Source of the DNA: SHZI01 sp031409515 | Lineage (GTDB): Bacteria > Pseudomonadota > Gammaproteobacteria > Steroidobacterales > GCA-2729495 | Length of the DNA stretch: 64,000 nt | NCBI GenBank assembly: GCA_031409515.1 | Contig: JANNXJ010000050.1 | Span: 1-64,000, forward strand | Direction of reading: 5' to 3' | Shown here: positions 7,793-16,813 of the stretch, piece by piece | Layout of the letters: each line of letters begins with the position of its first letter | Position numbering within the stretch: position 1 is the first letter of the stretch | Notes under the pieces: generated by a model | The model's database searches: none | Told to the model about the DNA's origin: nothing | Seen by the model: only the letters and a program-made list of their open reading frames with translations | Made by a program: the position numbers and the translations under genes

Positions 7793-8473
7793 TTAGTGAT
7801 CCCAATTCAGCAGGGACAGGAGGTCCATGGTTGTGTCCAGGACATAGTCAGCACCCCATGCTCCCGGATCCTGTCCCGGCTCTACGTAGCCGTAGCGCAC
7901 CGCGATGGTCGTGGCACCTGCAGACCTGCCCGACTCGATGTCGCGCCGCGCGTCCCCCACATAAAGCGATCGGGCGGGATTAGCGCCCAGGCGGTCCAGG
8001 GCAAAGAGCACGGGTCGTGGGTGCGGTTTTCGTTCCGGAAGAGTGTCGCCGCTGACCGTGCACGCAGAGCGGAGGTGAAGTCCCATGGCGGTCATCAGGG
8101 GGTCAGTAAGGTGCGCAGGCTTGTTCGTCACTACGCCCCAGGGAACCGCCCCGGCCTCAAGGCGATCAAGAAGCGTGCCGAGATCAGGGAACAACTGTGT
8201 TTCGACAGCGAGCCTTGCAGCGTAGAGTTCCAGATAGCGGCGATGCAGATCCCCGTTAACGGCGGGGTCAAAGTCCGGGAATGCGAGGCGAAGGAGTCCC
8301 ACGGCACCGTTGGAGACATAGCTTCGGGCCTGCTCGTAAGCGACAGGCTTCCTGCCTTCCTCGGCGCAGATCGCGTTAAGGGCACCGATCATGTCTGGCG
8401 CTGTGTCCAGCAAGGTGCCGTCGAGATCGAAGAGGACTGCATCCGGCGGGGAGTGCGCTGTCCAGCGGGTCAT
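7793..8473 (-). CDS. gph: HAD-family phosphoglycolate phosphatase
   Basis: A 226-residue HAD hydrolase that would dephosphorylate 2-phosphoglycolate or a related phosphomonoester. Motif I is FDLDGTLLD with nucleophile D16 and D18; the cap helix (YVSNGAVGLLRLAF), motif II (VVTNK) and motifs III-IV (GDARRDIESGRSAG) are all present. An ATG at 8473 forms an ATGA overlap with the ubiG stop, supporting this start over longer in-frame extensions. The mtaD-ubiG-gph order is common in gammaproteobacteria; some such Gph proteins have been proposed to hydrolyse N-acetylmuramate 6-phosphate (MupP), so the substrate is not certain. Confidence 0.88.
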   Translation of the reverse strand: MTRWTAHSPPDAVLFDLDGTLLDTAPDMIGALNAICAEEGRKPVAYEQARSYVSNGAVGLLRLAFPDFDPAVNGDLHRRYLELYAARLAVETQLFPDLGTLLDRLEAGAVPWGVVTNKPAHLTDPLMTAMGLHLRSACTVSGDTLPERKPHPRPVLFALDRLGANPARSLYVGDARRDIESGRSAGATTIAVRYGYVEPGQDPGAWGADYVLDTTMDLLSLLNWDH

Positions 8474-9186
8474 ACAGCTGTGCCCAGTGTGAAGTGAGCA
8501 AAGTAGTTCACCGCCGCTCCAGCGGTGAACGCGAAAACGCGACTTGCCGGGTTGTACGAGCCGCCTCGTAACGCGGCGAGCTGCAGGCCACACTGGCGTC
8601 CCCAGGCATCAAGCTCAGACGGTCTGATCAGCTGGGAGTAGCGGTGGGTCCCGCGGGGCACCAGGCGAGTCAGGTACTCAGCACCGACTATAGCCAGGGC
8701 AAATGCCTGCGGCGTCCGGTTAATCGTCGAGAACAGGACGCTGCCGCCCGGCTTCACCAGCTGCGCGCAGGCTTTGACCAGCTGACCGGGATCCGGGACA
8801 TGCTCCAGCAACTCCATGCAGGTCACAAGGTCGTAGGCCGCTGGCGACTGGAGTACCAGCTCCTCCGCCGTTGATTCGCGATACTCAATGCTGAGGGACG
8901 GAGACTCGAGCAGGTGCAGCCGCGCAATCGCCAGTGACTCTGCCGACATATCCAGGCCCGTAACGTGGGCCCCCTGGCGTGCCATACCCTCGGAGAGTAA
9001 ACCGCCCCCGCAACCCACATCGAGTACGCGCTTGCCGGCCAGGCCTGCAACTTCCTCGACCCAGGCAAGGCGGACCGGGTTCAGATCGTGCAATGTCCTG
9101 AACTCGCCATCCGGGTCCCACCAGCGACTGGCCAGCCGGCTGAAGTGCGCGACCTCGGCTGCGTTGCTGTTTGGTTCCCTAGCCAT
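8470..9186 (-). CDS. ubiG: Ubiquinone biosynthesis O-methyltransferase UbiG
   Basis: A 238-residue class I SAM-dependent methyltransferase that carries out both O-methylations of ubiquinone biosynthesis. The SAM-binding motif VLDVGCGGGLLSEGMA covers residues 54-69; the N-terminal FSRLASRWWDPDGEFRTLHDLNPVRL is diagnostic of UbiG. I chose the ATG at 9186 (MAREPNSN), which overlaps the mtaD stop by 8 bp and gives nearly the E. coli length (240); an upstream in-frame extension lacks family similarity. It overlaps gph by 4 bp. Confidence 0.93.
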   Translation of the reverse strand: MAREPNSNAAEVAHFSRLASRWWDPDGEFRTLHDLNPVRLAWVEEVAGLAGKRVLDVGCGGGLLSEGMARQGAHVTGLDMSAESLAIARLHLLESPSLSIEYRESTAEELVLQSPAAYDLVTCMELLEHVPDPGQLVKACAQLVKPGGSVLFSTINRTPQAFALAIVGAEYLTRLVPRGTHRYSQLIRPSELDAWGRQCGLQLAALRGGSYNPASRVFAFTAGAAVNYFAHFTLGTAV

Positions 9187-10501
9187 GACGTGTCCGCAGC
9201 TTGTCTGCCCACGCTGAGGCCCGTGCCAGGATCGCTTCACTGTCCGCGACCAGAGGTCTGCCGTCTTCAAGCAGCTGCTGGCCCGCGATCCACACGTCAG
9301 TGACCTGGTCCCGTGACGTCGTGTAGACCAACTGGGAGATGGGTGAAAAAACCGGCTGGCTGGCCGGGCGGGAGAGGTCGACGCAGATCAGGTCAGCCTC
9401 CTTCCCCGGCTCGAGTGAACCCACCCGGTCGCCCAGACCCAACGCCCGGGCTCCATTCAGAGTGGCCATGCGCAGCACTTCGGCGGCCGTCACAACGTCC
9501 GCCCGTTGCGCAACCCCCTTGGCCAGCAAGGCCGCTGTGCGCATCTCGCCAAACATGTCCAGATCGTTGTTGCTGGCGGCACCATCGGTGCCCAGGGCAA
9601 CGTTGACCCCGGACGCAAGGAGCTTCGACAGCGGGCACAGACCGCTCGCGAGCTTCAGATTCGACTCGGGGCAGTGCACTACGCTGACGCCGCGGGCAGC
9701 CAGCGTGTCGATCTCCTCTGCCTCCAGCTGCGTCATGTGCACGGCTGCCAGAAGCGGGGTGAGCATGCCGAGCGCACCAAGCCGTTGCAGCGGCCGGCAC
9801 TGGAACTCCAGTTCACTGTTGGTAATCTCGCCAGCCGTTTCGTGTACATGCATCTGAACCGGCACATCAAGTTCATCCGCCAGCACGCGAATCTTCTCGA
9901 AGGTGCCATCGGCCACGGTGTAGGGGGCATGGGGCGCAAACATCATCGATACACGGGGATGGCCCCTGAACTGATCAAGCACTGCCAGGCCTTTGCTGAG
10001 GTACTCATCTGCGGATGCAGCCCACACCGTCGGGTGCTCAAGCACGATCATGCCGACTGACGCGCGCATGCCGCTATCCGCGACGACCCGGGCAACGGTG
10101 TCCGGGAAGAAGTACATGTCGCCGCAGGTAGTGGTTCCTCCCTGAAGCATCTCCAGAAGTGCCAGCTCGGTTCCGTCGCGAACGAAGTCTGCAGTCACCC
10201 AGCGAGCTTCGGCGGGCCAGATGTGCTGATTCAGCCAGGTGTCCAGGGGAAGGTCATCTGCCATGCCCCGGAAGAGGGTCATCGCCGCGTGTGTATGGGC
10301 GTTCACGAGGCCTGGCAGCAACACATGGTTTGGCCGGTGGATATGCACGGCGGCGGGGTAGGTGGCCAGTGCGTCGGCCTTGGGCAGGATAGCCAGAATC
10401 CGTCCGTTCCGGACCACGACGGCATGGTCCTCCAGTACGAGCCCGAAGGGTTCGATGGGGACAGTCCAGCGGGCGCTAATGATGGAGTCGACAGGGTGCA
10501 T
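9179..10501 (-). CDS. mtaD: TRZ/ATZ-family amidohydrolase, methylthioadenosine/SAH deaminase type
   Basis: A 440-residue metal-dependent amidohydrolase of the ATZ/TRZ group. The H69-x-H71 metal motif (GLVNAHTHAAMTLFRGMADD) follows the usual PNHVLLPG strand, and later ligands are visible in MHVHETAGE, AVHMTQ and GTDGAASNND. In this genomic context (upstream of ubiG-gph) such proteins act as 5-methylthioadenosine/S-adenosylhomocysteine deaminases, which would remove the SAH made by UbiG; that link is inference from family and neighbourhood. It is the first gene of the minus-strand run and diverges from gyrA with a 217-bp gap. Confidence 0.85.
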   Translation of the reverse strand: MHPVDSIISARWTVPIEPFGLVLEDHAVVVRNGRILAILPKADALATYPAAVHIHRPNHVLLPGLVNAHTHAAMTLFRGMADDLPLDTWLNQHIWPAEARWVTADFVRDGTELALLEMLQGGTTTCGDMYFFPDTVARVVADSGMRASVGMIVLEHPTVWAASADEYLSKGLAVLDQFRGHPRVSMMFAPHAPYTVADGTFEKIRVLADELDVPVQMHVHETAGEITNSELEFQCRPLQRLGALGMLTPLLAAVHMTQLEAEEIDTLAARGVSVVHCPESNLKLASGLCPLSKLLASGVNVALGTDGAASNNDLDMFGEMRTAALLAKGVAQRADVVTAAEVLRMATLNGARALGLGDRVGSLEPGKEADLICVDLSRPASQPVFSPISQLVYTTSRDQVTDVWIAGQQLLEDGRPLVADSEAILARASAWADKLRTRHG

Positions 10502-10718
10502 TCAGGGCTTCCGGCCCGGCGATAATGCCTGATCTCGGTTCGCCCCGCTGGTCCGGTTGCGGGCTGAACCGTGCTAATATAAACGCCTGAATTCAGAACC
10601 ATTCTGACTACCCGGTAATTAACACTGCCGCGCCTGTTACAGCCGATGGCCGCGCTGAAGTCTCCAGTGCGGACCTTGCCGGTTAGGGGTGCGCATTCAC
10701 GCGGATACTTCGAGATCG

Positions 10719-13280
10719 ATGGCTGAAGTCGCCAAGGAAATTCTCCCGGTAAACCTCGAAGACGAGATGCGTCAGTCCTATCTGGACTACGCCATGAGCG
10801 TCATTGTCGGTCGGGCTCTGCCAGACGTCCGGGATGGGCTTAAGCCCGTCCATCGCCGCGTCCTGCACGCCATGCGCGAGCTGGGGAACGACCACACCAA
10901 GGCGTACAAGAAGTCGGCCCGCGTGGTCGGTGACGTCATTGGTAAGTATCATCCCCACGGGGACACGGCGGTATACGACGCGATCGTCCGCATGGCGCAG
11001 CCCTTCTCGCTGCGGTACCTGCTGGTTGACGGGCAGGGCAATTTCGGCTCCGTAGATGGCGATGCGCCAGCCGCCATGCGGTATACCGAAGTCCGGATGA
11101 CGCGCATTGCCAGTGAGTTGCTGGCAGACCTGGACAAGGACACGGTCGACTTCGTACCCAACTATGACGGCTCTGAAACCGAGCCCTCAGTCATGCCTGC
11201 CAGGATTCCGAACCTGCTGATAAACGGTTCTTCAGGTATCGCCGTCGGCATGGCCACCAATATTCCGCCGCACAACCTTGGCGAGACCATTACGGCGACG
11301 CTTGCGCTGATCGATGACCCGGAGATCACCGTTGCTGAGCTGATGGCGATCATGCCCGGTCCGGATTTTCCCACCTCGGGCATCATCAACGGGTCTCAGG
11401 GGATCTATGCGGCTTACACGACGGGTCGCGGGCGGGTTCATATCCGGGCGCGCACCCACGTTGAGGAGATTGACTCCCGGGGCCGGGAAGCACTCATCAT
11501 TACTGAGCTTCCGTACCAGGTAAACAAGGCACGGCTCATCGAGAAGATCGCAGAGCTGGTCCGTGAGAAGAAGCTGGAAGGTATCAGCGAACTCCGGGAT
11601 GAGTCTGACAAGGACGGCATGCGCGTCGTCATCGAGTTGCGGCGGGGGGAGTCCAGCGACGTAGTTCTGAACAATCTCTATAAGCAGACGCCTCTGGAGA
11701 CCGTTTTTGGCATCAACATGGTTGCCCTGCGAGACGGTCAGCCCAGGTTGTTCGATCTCAAGGGGCTCCTTGAGTGTTTTGTTCGTCACCGTCGGGAGGT
11801 GGTTACCCGGCGCACCATATTCGACCTCCGCAAGACCCGCGATCGGGCCCACATACTGGAGGGGCAGGCCGTCGCGCTGGCGAATATTGACGAGGTGATT
11901 GCTGTCATCAAGGCATCCCCGACCCCGCCAGAAGCTCGCGAGGCGCTCACCGGGCGATACTGGTCCCCGGGTGCGGTCACGGAGATGCTGGCCCGCGCCG
12001 GCAATGTCTCGACTCGACCGCAAGATGCAGCAGCGGACTTCGGTCCGGGACCAAAGGGCTACAAGCTCTCCGTCGTCCAGGCCCAGGCCATCCTCGATCT
12101 GCGCCTGCAGCGGCTTACTGGCCTTGAGCAGGACAAGATTATTGCCGAGTACCAGGAGTTGCTGGGGAGGATCCGCGAGCTTTGTGAAATCCTGGCTGAT
12201 CCGGACCGCCTCATTGCCGTTATCCGGGCTGAGTTGACCGAGATCCGGGACAACTACGGAGACGCGCGGCGCACGGAGATCGTCCAGGTTCACTCCAGCC
12301 TGGAGATGGAAGATCTGATTCCCGAGGAAGACGTCGTCGTGACCTTGTCGCACGGCGGCTATGCCAAGGCCCAGAGCGTCAGCGACTATCAGGTCCAGCG
12401 TCGGGGCGGCAAGGGGCGCGCCGCAGCGAAGGTGAAGGATGAGGACTTCATCGACAAGCTGTTTGTGGCCAATACCCACGACACCCTGCTGTGCTTCACG
12501 AGCACGGGCAAGGTCTACTGGCTGAAAGTCTATGAAGTGCCGCGGGCGGGCCCCGGAGCGCGCGGCCGCCCAATGGTTAATCTTCTCCCCCTGGAGCCGG
12601 AGGAGCGGATCAATGCGGTGCTTCCGGTCAGGCAGTTCACCGACCACAACTTCATATTCATGGCGACGAGCGACGGCACGGTCAAGAAGACGTCGCTGGA
12701 TTCCTTCTCGCGGCCGCGCACCGCTGGCATCCGTGCCATTGAGCTTCATGAAGGAGACCGCCTTGTCGATGTCGCGATCACTGACGGGGAGTGCGACATC
12801 ATGCTGTGCGCCAGCTCCGGCAAGGCCATACGCTTTCAGGAATCCGACGTGCGGCCCATGGGTCGGACTGCCGCCGGGGTTCGGGGCATCCGGGTAGCCG
12901 AGGGCCATGAGGTGATTGCCCTGCTCATTATCGGCGAGGGCGAAGTCCTCACCGCCACCGAGAAGGGCTACGGTAAACGGACTGCAGTCAGTGACTTCCC
13001 GGTTCAGTGCCGGGGCGGTCAGGGCGTGATTGCGATTCAGACGTCGGACAGAAACGGCCGCATGGTTGGTGCGATCCAGGTGCGTGATGAGGATGAGATC
13101 GTGCTCATCAGTTCAGGTGGCACGCTGGTAAGGACTCCGGTCTCTGAAGTATCCCAGCAGGGTCGTAATACGCAGGGCGTCCGCCTCATTCGGATTGACG
13201 ATGAGGACCGTCTCGTAGGCCTTGACCGGATCCTCCCCGAGAGCGACGACGCCGGCGAGGGCGCAGAACCGGTTTCCTGA
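10719..13280 (+). CDS. gyrA: DNA gyrase subunit A
   Basis: An 853-residue GyrA. Residue numbering matches E. coli: catalytic Tyr122 (RYTEVRMT), the QRDR with Thr83 and Asp87 (HPHGDTAVYDAIV), then the C-terminal beta-pinwheel with the GyrA-box QRRGGKG near residue 560. Thr at 83 is the wild-type residue in several gammaproteobacteria, so no quinolone resistance is implied. I chose the ATG at 10719 (MAEVAKEILPVNLEDEM); a GTG 30 bp upstream would add ten residues foreign to the family. The next gene, serC, follows after 51 bp containing a terminator-like hairpin. Confidence 0.96.
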   Translation: MAEVAKEILPVNLEDEMRQSYLDYAMSVIVGRALPDVRDGLKPVHRRVLHAMRELGNDHTKAYKKSARVVGDVIGKYHPHGDTAVYDAIVRMAQPFSLRYLLVDGQGNFGSVDGDAPAAMRYTEVRMTRIASELLADLDKDTVDFVPNYDGSETEPSVMPARIPNLLINGSSGIAVGMATNIPPHNLGETITATLALIDDPEITVAELMAIMPGPDFPTSGIINGSQGIYAAYTTGRGRVHIRARTHVEEIDSRGREALIITELPYQVNKARLIEKIAELVREKKLEGISELRDESDKDGMRVVIELRRGESSDVVLNNLYKQTPLETVFGINMVALRDGQPRLFDLKGLLECFVRHRREVVTRRTIFDLRKTRDRAHILEGQAVALANIDEVIAVIKASPTPPEAREALTGRYWSPGAVTEMLARAGNVSTRPQDAAADFGPGPKGYKLSVVQAQAILDLRLQRLTGLEQDKIIAEYQELLGRIRELCEILADPDRLIAVIRAELTEIRDNYGDARRTEIVQVHSSLEMEDLIPEEDVVVTLSHGGYAKAQSVSDYQVQRRGGKGRAAAKVKDEDFIDKLFVANTHDTLLCFTSTGKVYWLKVYEVPRAGPGARGRPMVNLLPLEPEERINAVLPVRQFTDHNFIFMATSDGTVKKTSLDSFSRPRTAGIRAIELHEGDRLVDVAITDGECDIMLCASSGKAIRFQESDVRPMGRTAAGVRGIRVAEGHEVIALLIIGEGEVLTATEKGYGKRTAVSDFPVQCRGGQGVIAIQTSDRNGRMVGAIQVRDEDEIVLISSGGTLVRTPVSEVSQQGRNTQGVRLIRIDDEDRLVGLDRILPESDDAGEGAEPVS

Positions 13281-13284
13281 TTCG

Positions 13285-13314
13285 GGATGGCAGTGGCCAT
13301 CCTTTACCTTTAGA
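13285..13314 (+). terminator. Terminator-like hairpin after gyrA
   Basis: GGATGGC (13285-13291) pairs with GCCATCC (13296-13302) around a 4-nt loop, followed by the T-rich TTTACCTTTAG. It lies between the gyrA stop and the serC start. The short T tract suggests partial termination, letting some gyrA transcripts run into serC. Confidence 0.5.
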
Positions 13315-13331
13315 CAGACCGAGAGATTCAG

Positions 13332-14414
13332 ATGGCAAGGGTTATCAATTTCAGTGCCGGTCCGGCTGTACTTCCGCTTGATGTGCTCCAGCAGGCGCAG
13401 TCGGAGCTAGTCGACTGGCAGGGCCTGGGTATGTCGGTCATGGAGATCAGTCATCGCAGCAAGGCCTTCATCAAGGCTGCAGAGCAGGCTGAAGCAGATC
13501 TGCGCGAGCTCATGCAGATCCCCGACGACTACTCGGTGCTGTTCCTGCAGGGCGGTGCCACCACCCACTTCGCCCTCATTCCAATGAACCTGTCTTCCCC
13601 GGACCAGCCCAGCGACTACCTGGTTACGGGTAGCTGGTCCAAGAAGGCCAGCAAGGAGGCGGGTGTTATCCGCAAGGTCGGCGTCGTCGCCGATGGCGCT
13701 TCATCCAACTACATGGATGTTCCTGAGCGAAAGAACTGGAAGCTGAATTCCGACGCCGCCTACTTCCATTATTGTGCCAACGAGACGATCAGCGGGCTCG
13801 AGATGCACACGCCACCGGATGTGGGCGCGGTCCCGCTCGTTGCTGACATGTCTTCGACGATTCTTTCCCGTCCCGTAGACATCCGGAAGTTCGGCATGAT
13901 TTATGCGGGAGCGCAGAAGAATATCGGGCCGTCCGGGATCGTCATACTCATTGTCCGCAAGGATCTTCTCGAGCGTTCGCCTGCGGGGCTGCCACCGATA
14001 CTGAAGTACTCGGCGCACGCGGCCGAGGGTTCAATGCTGAATACCCCGCCAACCTTTGCCTGGTACTTCGCCGGACTGGTGTTTGCCTGGTTAAAGCGCC
14101 AGGGCGGCTTGGCCAGAATGGCTGAGTTGAACCAGCGGAAGGCCGAGCGTCTGTATCGCGCTATCGATGAGTCAGGCTACTACAAGAATCCGGTAGCCAA
14201 GCCCTACCGGTCCTGGATGAACGTGCCCTTTACCCTTCCCCGGGAGGACCTGGATGCCGAGTTCCTGAAGCAGGCTGAACGTGCCGGGCTTACCAACCTT
14301 AAGGGTCATCGGTCGGTGGGTGGCATGCGAGCGAGTATCTATAACGCCATGACGGAAGACGGGGTTATCGCCCTTGTCGACTTCATGGCGGATTTTGCCA
14401 AGAGCCACGGCTGA
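13332..14414 (+). CDS. serC: Phosphoserine aminotransferase
   Basis: A 360-residue class V PLP aminotransferase converting 3-phosphohydroxypyruvate to phosphoserine (also acting in pyridoxine synthesis). The N-terminus NFSAGPAVLP is the family signature; the Schiff-base lysine is K196 in YAGAQKNIGPSG, with FLQGGATTHF earlier. The length equals the E. coli enzyme (362). It is directly followed by serA, so the two steps feeding serine are cotranscribed, and then by pheA, as in many gammaproteobacteria (gyrA-serC-pheA-hisC-aroA order). Confidence 0.95.
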   Translation: MARVINFSAGPAVLPLDVLQQAQSELVDWQGLGMSVMEISHRSKAFIKAAEQAEADLRELMQIPDDYSVLFLQGGATTHFALIPMNLSSPDQPSDYLVTGSWSKKASKEAGVIRKVGVVADGASSNYMDVPERKNWKLNSDAAYFHYCANETISGLEMHTPPDVGAVPLVADMSSTILSRPVDIRKFGMIYAGAQKNIGPSGIVILIVRKDLLERSPAGLPPILKYSAHAAEGSMLNTPPTFAWYFAGLVFAWLKRQGGLARMAELNQRKAERLYRAIDESGYYKNPVAKPYRSWMNVPFTLPREDLDAEFLKQAERAGLTNLKGHRSVGGMRASIYNAMTEDGVIALVDFMADFAKSHG

Positions 14415-14469
14415 GCGCCACTCAAGGCCACAGTACGCTTTAAATGACATTCACAAGAGGTTGCCCCCC

Positions 14470-15672
14470 TTGAGCGTAAAGACCGACTACAAGATCCTTG
14501 CCCTGAACAGCATCTCGATCGAAGGACTGCAGCGCCTGCCCCGCGAGCACTACCAGGTCTCGGCAGCTGTGCCGCAGCCGGATGCCATTCTGGTCCGGTC
14601 GGCGAAGATGCACGACATGGTGCTGTCAGATTCCCTCCTCGCAGTTGCCCGGGCAGGTGCAGGCGTGAATAACGTACCCGTTGCTGCCCTGTCGAAAAAG
14701 GGAATCCCGGTCTTCAATGCACCAGGCGCGAATGCCAATGCGGTAAAGGAACTCGTTCTCGCCGGTATGCTGCTTAGTGCCCGTAACCTCTGCCAGGCGT
14801 GGAACTTCGTCGAGCACCTCAAGGAAGAGGGGGCGGCACTCGACAAGGCAGTTGAGGCGGGGAAGAAGCAGTTCGTCGGCTTCGAGCTTCCTGGCAGGAC
14901 CCTGGGCGTCATTGGGCTCGGTGCCATCGGAGTTCAGGTGGCCAACGCGGCGCTTGCACTCGGCATGCGGGTTGTGGGCTTTGATCCTCTGATTACGGTG
15001 GAGCGGGCCTGGCAGATGTCGTCTGCGGTGGAGCAGGCGCGAAACCTTGATGAACTGTTCAGTCGCTCGGATTTTGTTACGGTTCACGTGCCGCTGCTCG
15101 ATGCCACCCGGGGCATGGTGAATGAAGCACGGATCCGGCTGATGCCCAACAAGGCTGTCGTGCTTAATTTTGCCCGCGGCGAGATCGTTGACGAAGCGGC
15201 TGTGGTCGCTGCACTCGGCGCTGGCAAGCTCACGGCCTATGTTTGTGACTTTCCGAGTCGGGCGTTGATCGGCGCTCCCGGGGTCATAATGCTCCCGCAC
15301 CTCGGTGCTTCCACGCACGAGGCCGAAGCCAACTGTGCAGTGATGGTCGCCGACAACCTGCGTGCCTATCTGGAGGACGGTACCATTCGTTACTCGGTGA
15401 ATTTCCCGGATGCTGAGGTGGTGCGCACCGGTGCTCATCGCATCACGATTGCCAATTCCAATGTGCCCAATATGGTGGGACAGATATCCACCTGTCTCGG
15501 CGACGCCGGGCTCAACATCGCCGACCTCCTGAACAAGTCGCGCGGTGAGCTTGCCTACACGATCATCGATCTTGACGGTGCCATTACTGAGGCAACGCTC
15601 GCCCGGATCCGGTCGATACCCGGCGTTCTGAGCGTCCGCGACCTCGGTAGTCGGCCTGTGGCCACGGCCTGA
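14470..15672 (+). CDS. serA: D-3-phosphoglycerate dehydrogenase
   Basis: A 400-residue D-isomer-specific 2-hydroxyacid dehydrogenase, committing step of serine synthesis. The NAD-binding motif G-L-G-A-I-G is at residues 149-154; catalytic Arg (NFARGEIVDE), Glu and His (LPHLGASTHEAE) are in place. The last ~70 residues form an ACT domain (RITIANSNVPNMVGQISTCL) that usually binds serine for feedback inhibition. I chose a TTG start at 14470, preceded by AAGAGG, because the in-frame upstream ATG (14374) would overlap serC and adds residues unlike the family. It sits between serC and pheA. Confidence 0.92.
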   Translation: MSVKTDYKILALNSISIEGLQRLPREHYQVSAAVPQPDAILVRSAKMHDMVLSDSLLAVARAGAGVNNVPVAALSKKGIPVFNAPGANANAVKELVLAGMLLSARNLCQAWNFVEHLKEEGAALDKAVEAGKKQFVGFELPGRTLGVIGLGAIGVQVANAALALGMRVVGFDPLITVERAWQMSSAVEQARNLDELFSRSDFVTVHVPLLDATRGMVNEARIRLMPNKAVVLNFARGEIVDEAAVVAALGAGKLTAYVCDFPSRALIGAPGVIMLPHLGASTHEAEANCAVMVADNLRAYLEDGTIRYSVNFPDAEVVRTGAHRITIANSNVPNMVGQISTCLGDAGLNIADLLNKSRGELAYTIIDLDGAITEATLARIRSIPGVLSVRDLGSRPVATA

Positions 15673-15685
15673 GAAAGCTACACCG

Positions 15686-16813
15686 ATGAAGAAGCGTACG
15701 AAGACCATCGTGCGAGGCCCTCGTAAGGCCGTCGGTGGCCTGGAGGCCCTTCGCCAGCAGATCGATAGCGTCGACGAGCGCATACAGGCACTGATCGCTG
15801 AGCGTGCCGGGCTCGCCCAGCAGGTGGCGCTGGTCAAGGGCGGCACGGGTTCTGCCGTGGACTTTTACCGCCCGGAGCGGGAGGTTGCGGTGCTTCGGGC
15901 TGTGGTGGCCCGCAATAAAGGGCCGCTGACGGACGAGGAGATGGTCAGGCTCTTCCGGGAGATCATGTCCGCGTGCCTTGCCCAGGAGGAACCGATGAAG
16001 GTGGGCTATCTGGGCCCGGAAGGTACCTTCAGCCAGTCTGCCGTGTACAAGCACTTCGGTCATTCCGTGCGGGCGCTGCCCCTGGGCATGATCGACGAGG
16101 TGTTCCACGAGGTTGAATGCGGCGCAGCCGATTTTGGCGTCGTGCCCATCGAAAATTCGACAGAAGGCACGGTGAACCACACACTGGATATGTTTCTGAC
16201 ATCGCCGCTCCGGATCTGTGGCGAGGTTGAGATGCGGATTCGCCACCACTTGCTGGGCAAGTTGTCTGGTCTCGAGGAGGTGCTGCGGGTGAGCGCTCAT
16301 CCGCAGGCCCTGGCGCAGTGCCGGGGTTGGCTCAAGGAGTACCTGCCTCACGCTGAGTTGCATCCTGCCAGCAGTAACGCAGAGGGCGCCCGTCGGGCTC
16401 GTGATGAGGCTGGTACCGCGGCGATTGCCGGCGATGCTGCTGCCGAGGTCTACGGCCTCAGCAAGCTGGTCACTGATATCGAAGACCGCCCGGATAACAC
16501 GACGCGCTTTCTGGTCATTGGCCGCAAGATGCTGCAGGCCAGTGGCAAGGACAAGACCAGCCTCCTGTTGTCCACCAAGGACACCGGTGATGCCGGGGCT
16601 CTGCAGAAGCTCCTGGCCCCCCTTGCCGAGCACGAGATCAACATGAGCCGGATCGAATCCCGCCCTTCGCGGCGCCGGAAGTGGCACTACGTGTTCTTTA
16701 TCGATATCGATGGCCATGCGGAGGAGCCTGGAGTAGCTCCGGCACTTGCCAAGCTCAAGAAGCGAGCTCAGCTGTTTCGCGTCCTGGGTTCTTACCCGAA
16801 GGCCGTTCTCTGA
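15686..16813 (+). CDS. pheA: Bifunctional chorismate mutase/prephenate dehydratase
   Basis: A 375-residue P-protein of phenylalanine synthesis. An AroQ-type chorismate mutase domain occupies residues ~20-105 (LRQQIDSVDERIQALIAERAGLAQQVALVK), the prephenate dehydratase domain starts at KVGYLGPEGTFSQSAV (~residue 109) and contains the catalytic NSTEGTVNHTLD (the E. coli motif has the same T-E-G-x-V), and an ACT domain follows (INMSRIESRPSRRRKWHYVFF) for Phe feedback. The first ~17 residues are basic (KKRTKTIVRGPRK) and not part of the family core. It ends in CTCTGA, overlapping the proposed CTG start of hisC. Confidence 0.94.
   Translation: MKKRTKTIVRGPRKAVGGLEALRQQIDSVDERIQALIAERAGLAQQVALVKGGTGSAVDFYRPEREVAVLRAVVARNKGPLTDEEMVRLFREIMSACLAQEEPMKVGYLGPEGTFSQSAVYKHFGHSVRALPLGMIDEVFHEVECGAADFGVVPIENSTEGTVNHTLDMFLTSPLRICGEVEMRIRHHLLGKLSGLEEVLRVSAHPQALAQCRGWLKEYLPHAELHPASSNAEGARRARDEAGTAAIAGDAAAEVYGLSKLVTDIEDRPDNTTRFLVIGRKMLQASGKDKTSLLLSTKDTGDAGALQKLLAPLAEHEINMSRIESRPSRRRKWHYVFFIDIDGHAEEPGVAPALAKLKKRAQLFRVLGSYPKAVL

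Noticed and set aside
10919..10990. Quinolone-resistance mutation in gyrA (Thr83)
   Set aside because: Thr is the natural residue at this position in several gammaproteobacteria and Asp87 is unchanged, so no resistance can be claimed.
11232..12908. 558-residue open frame antisense to gyrA
   Set aside because: It mirrors the gyrA codons on the other strand, has no family similarity or SD, and gyrA is clearly the real gene; high GC at third positions creates such frames.
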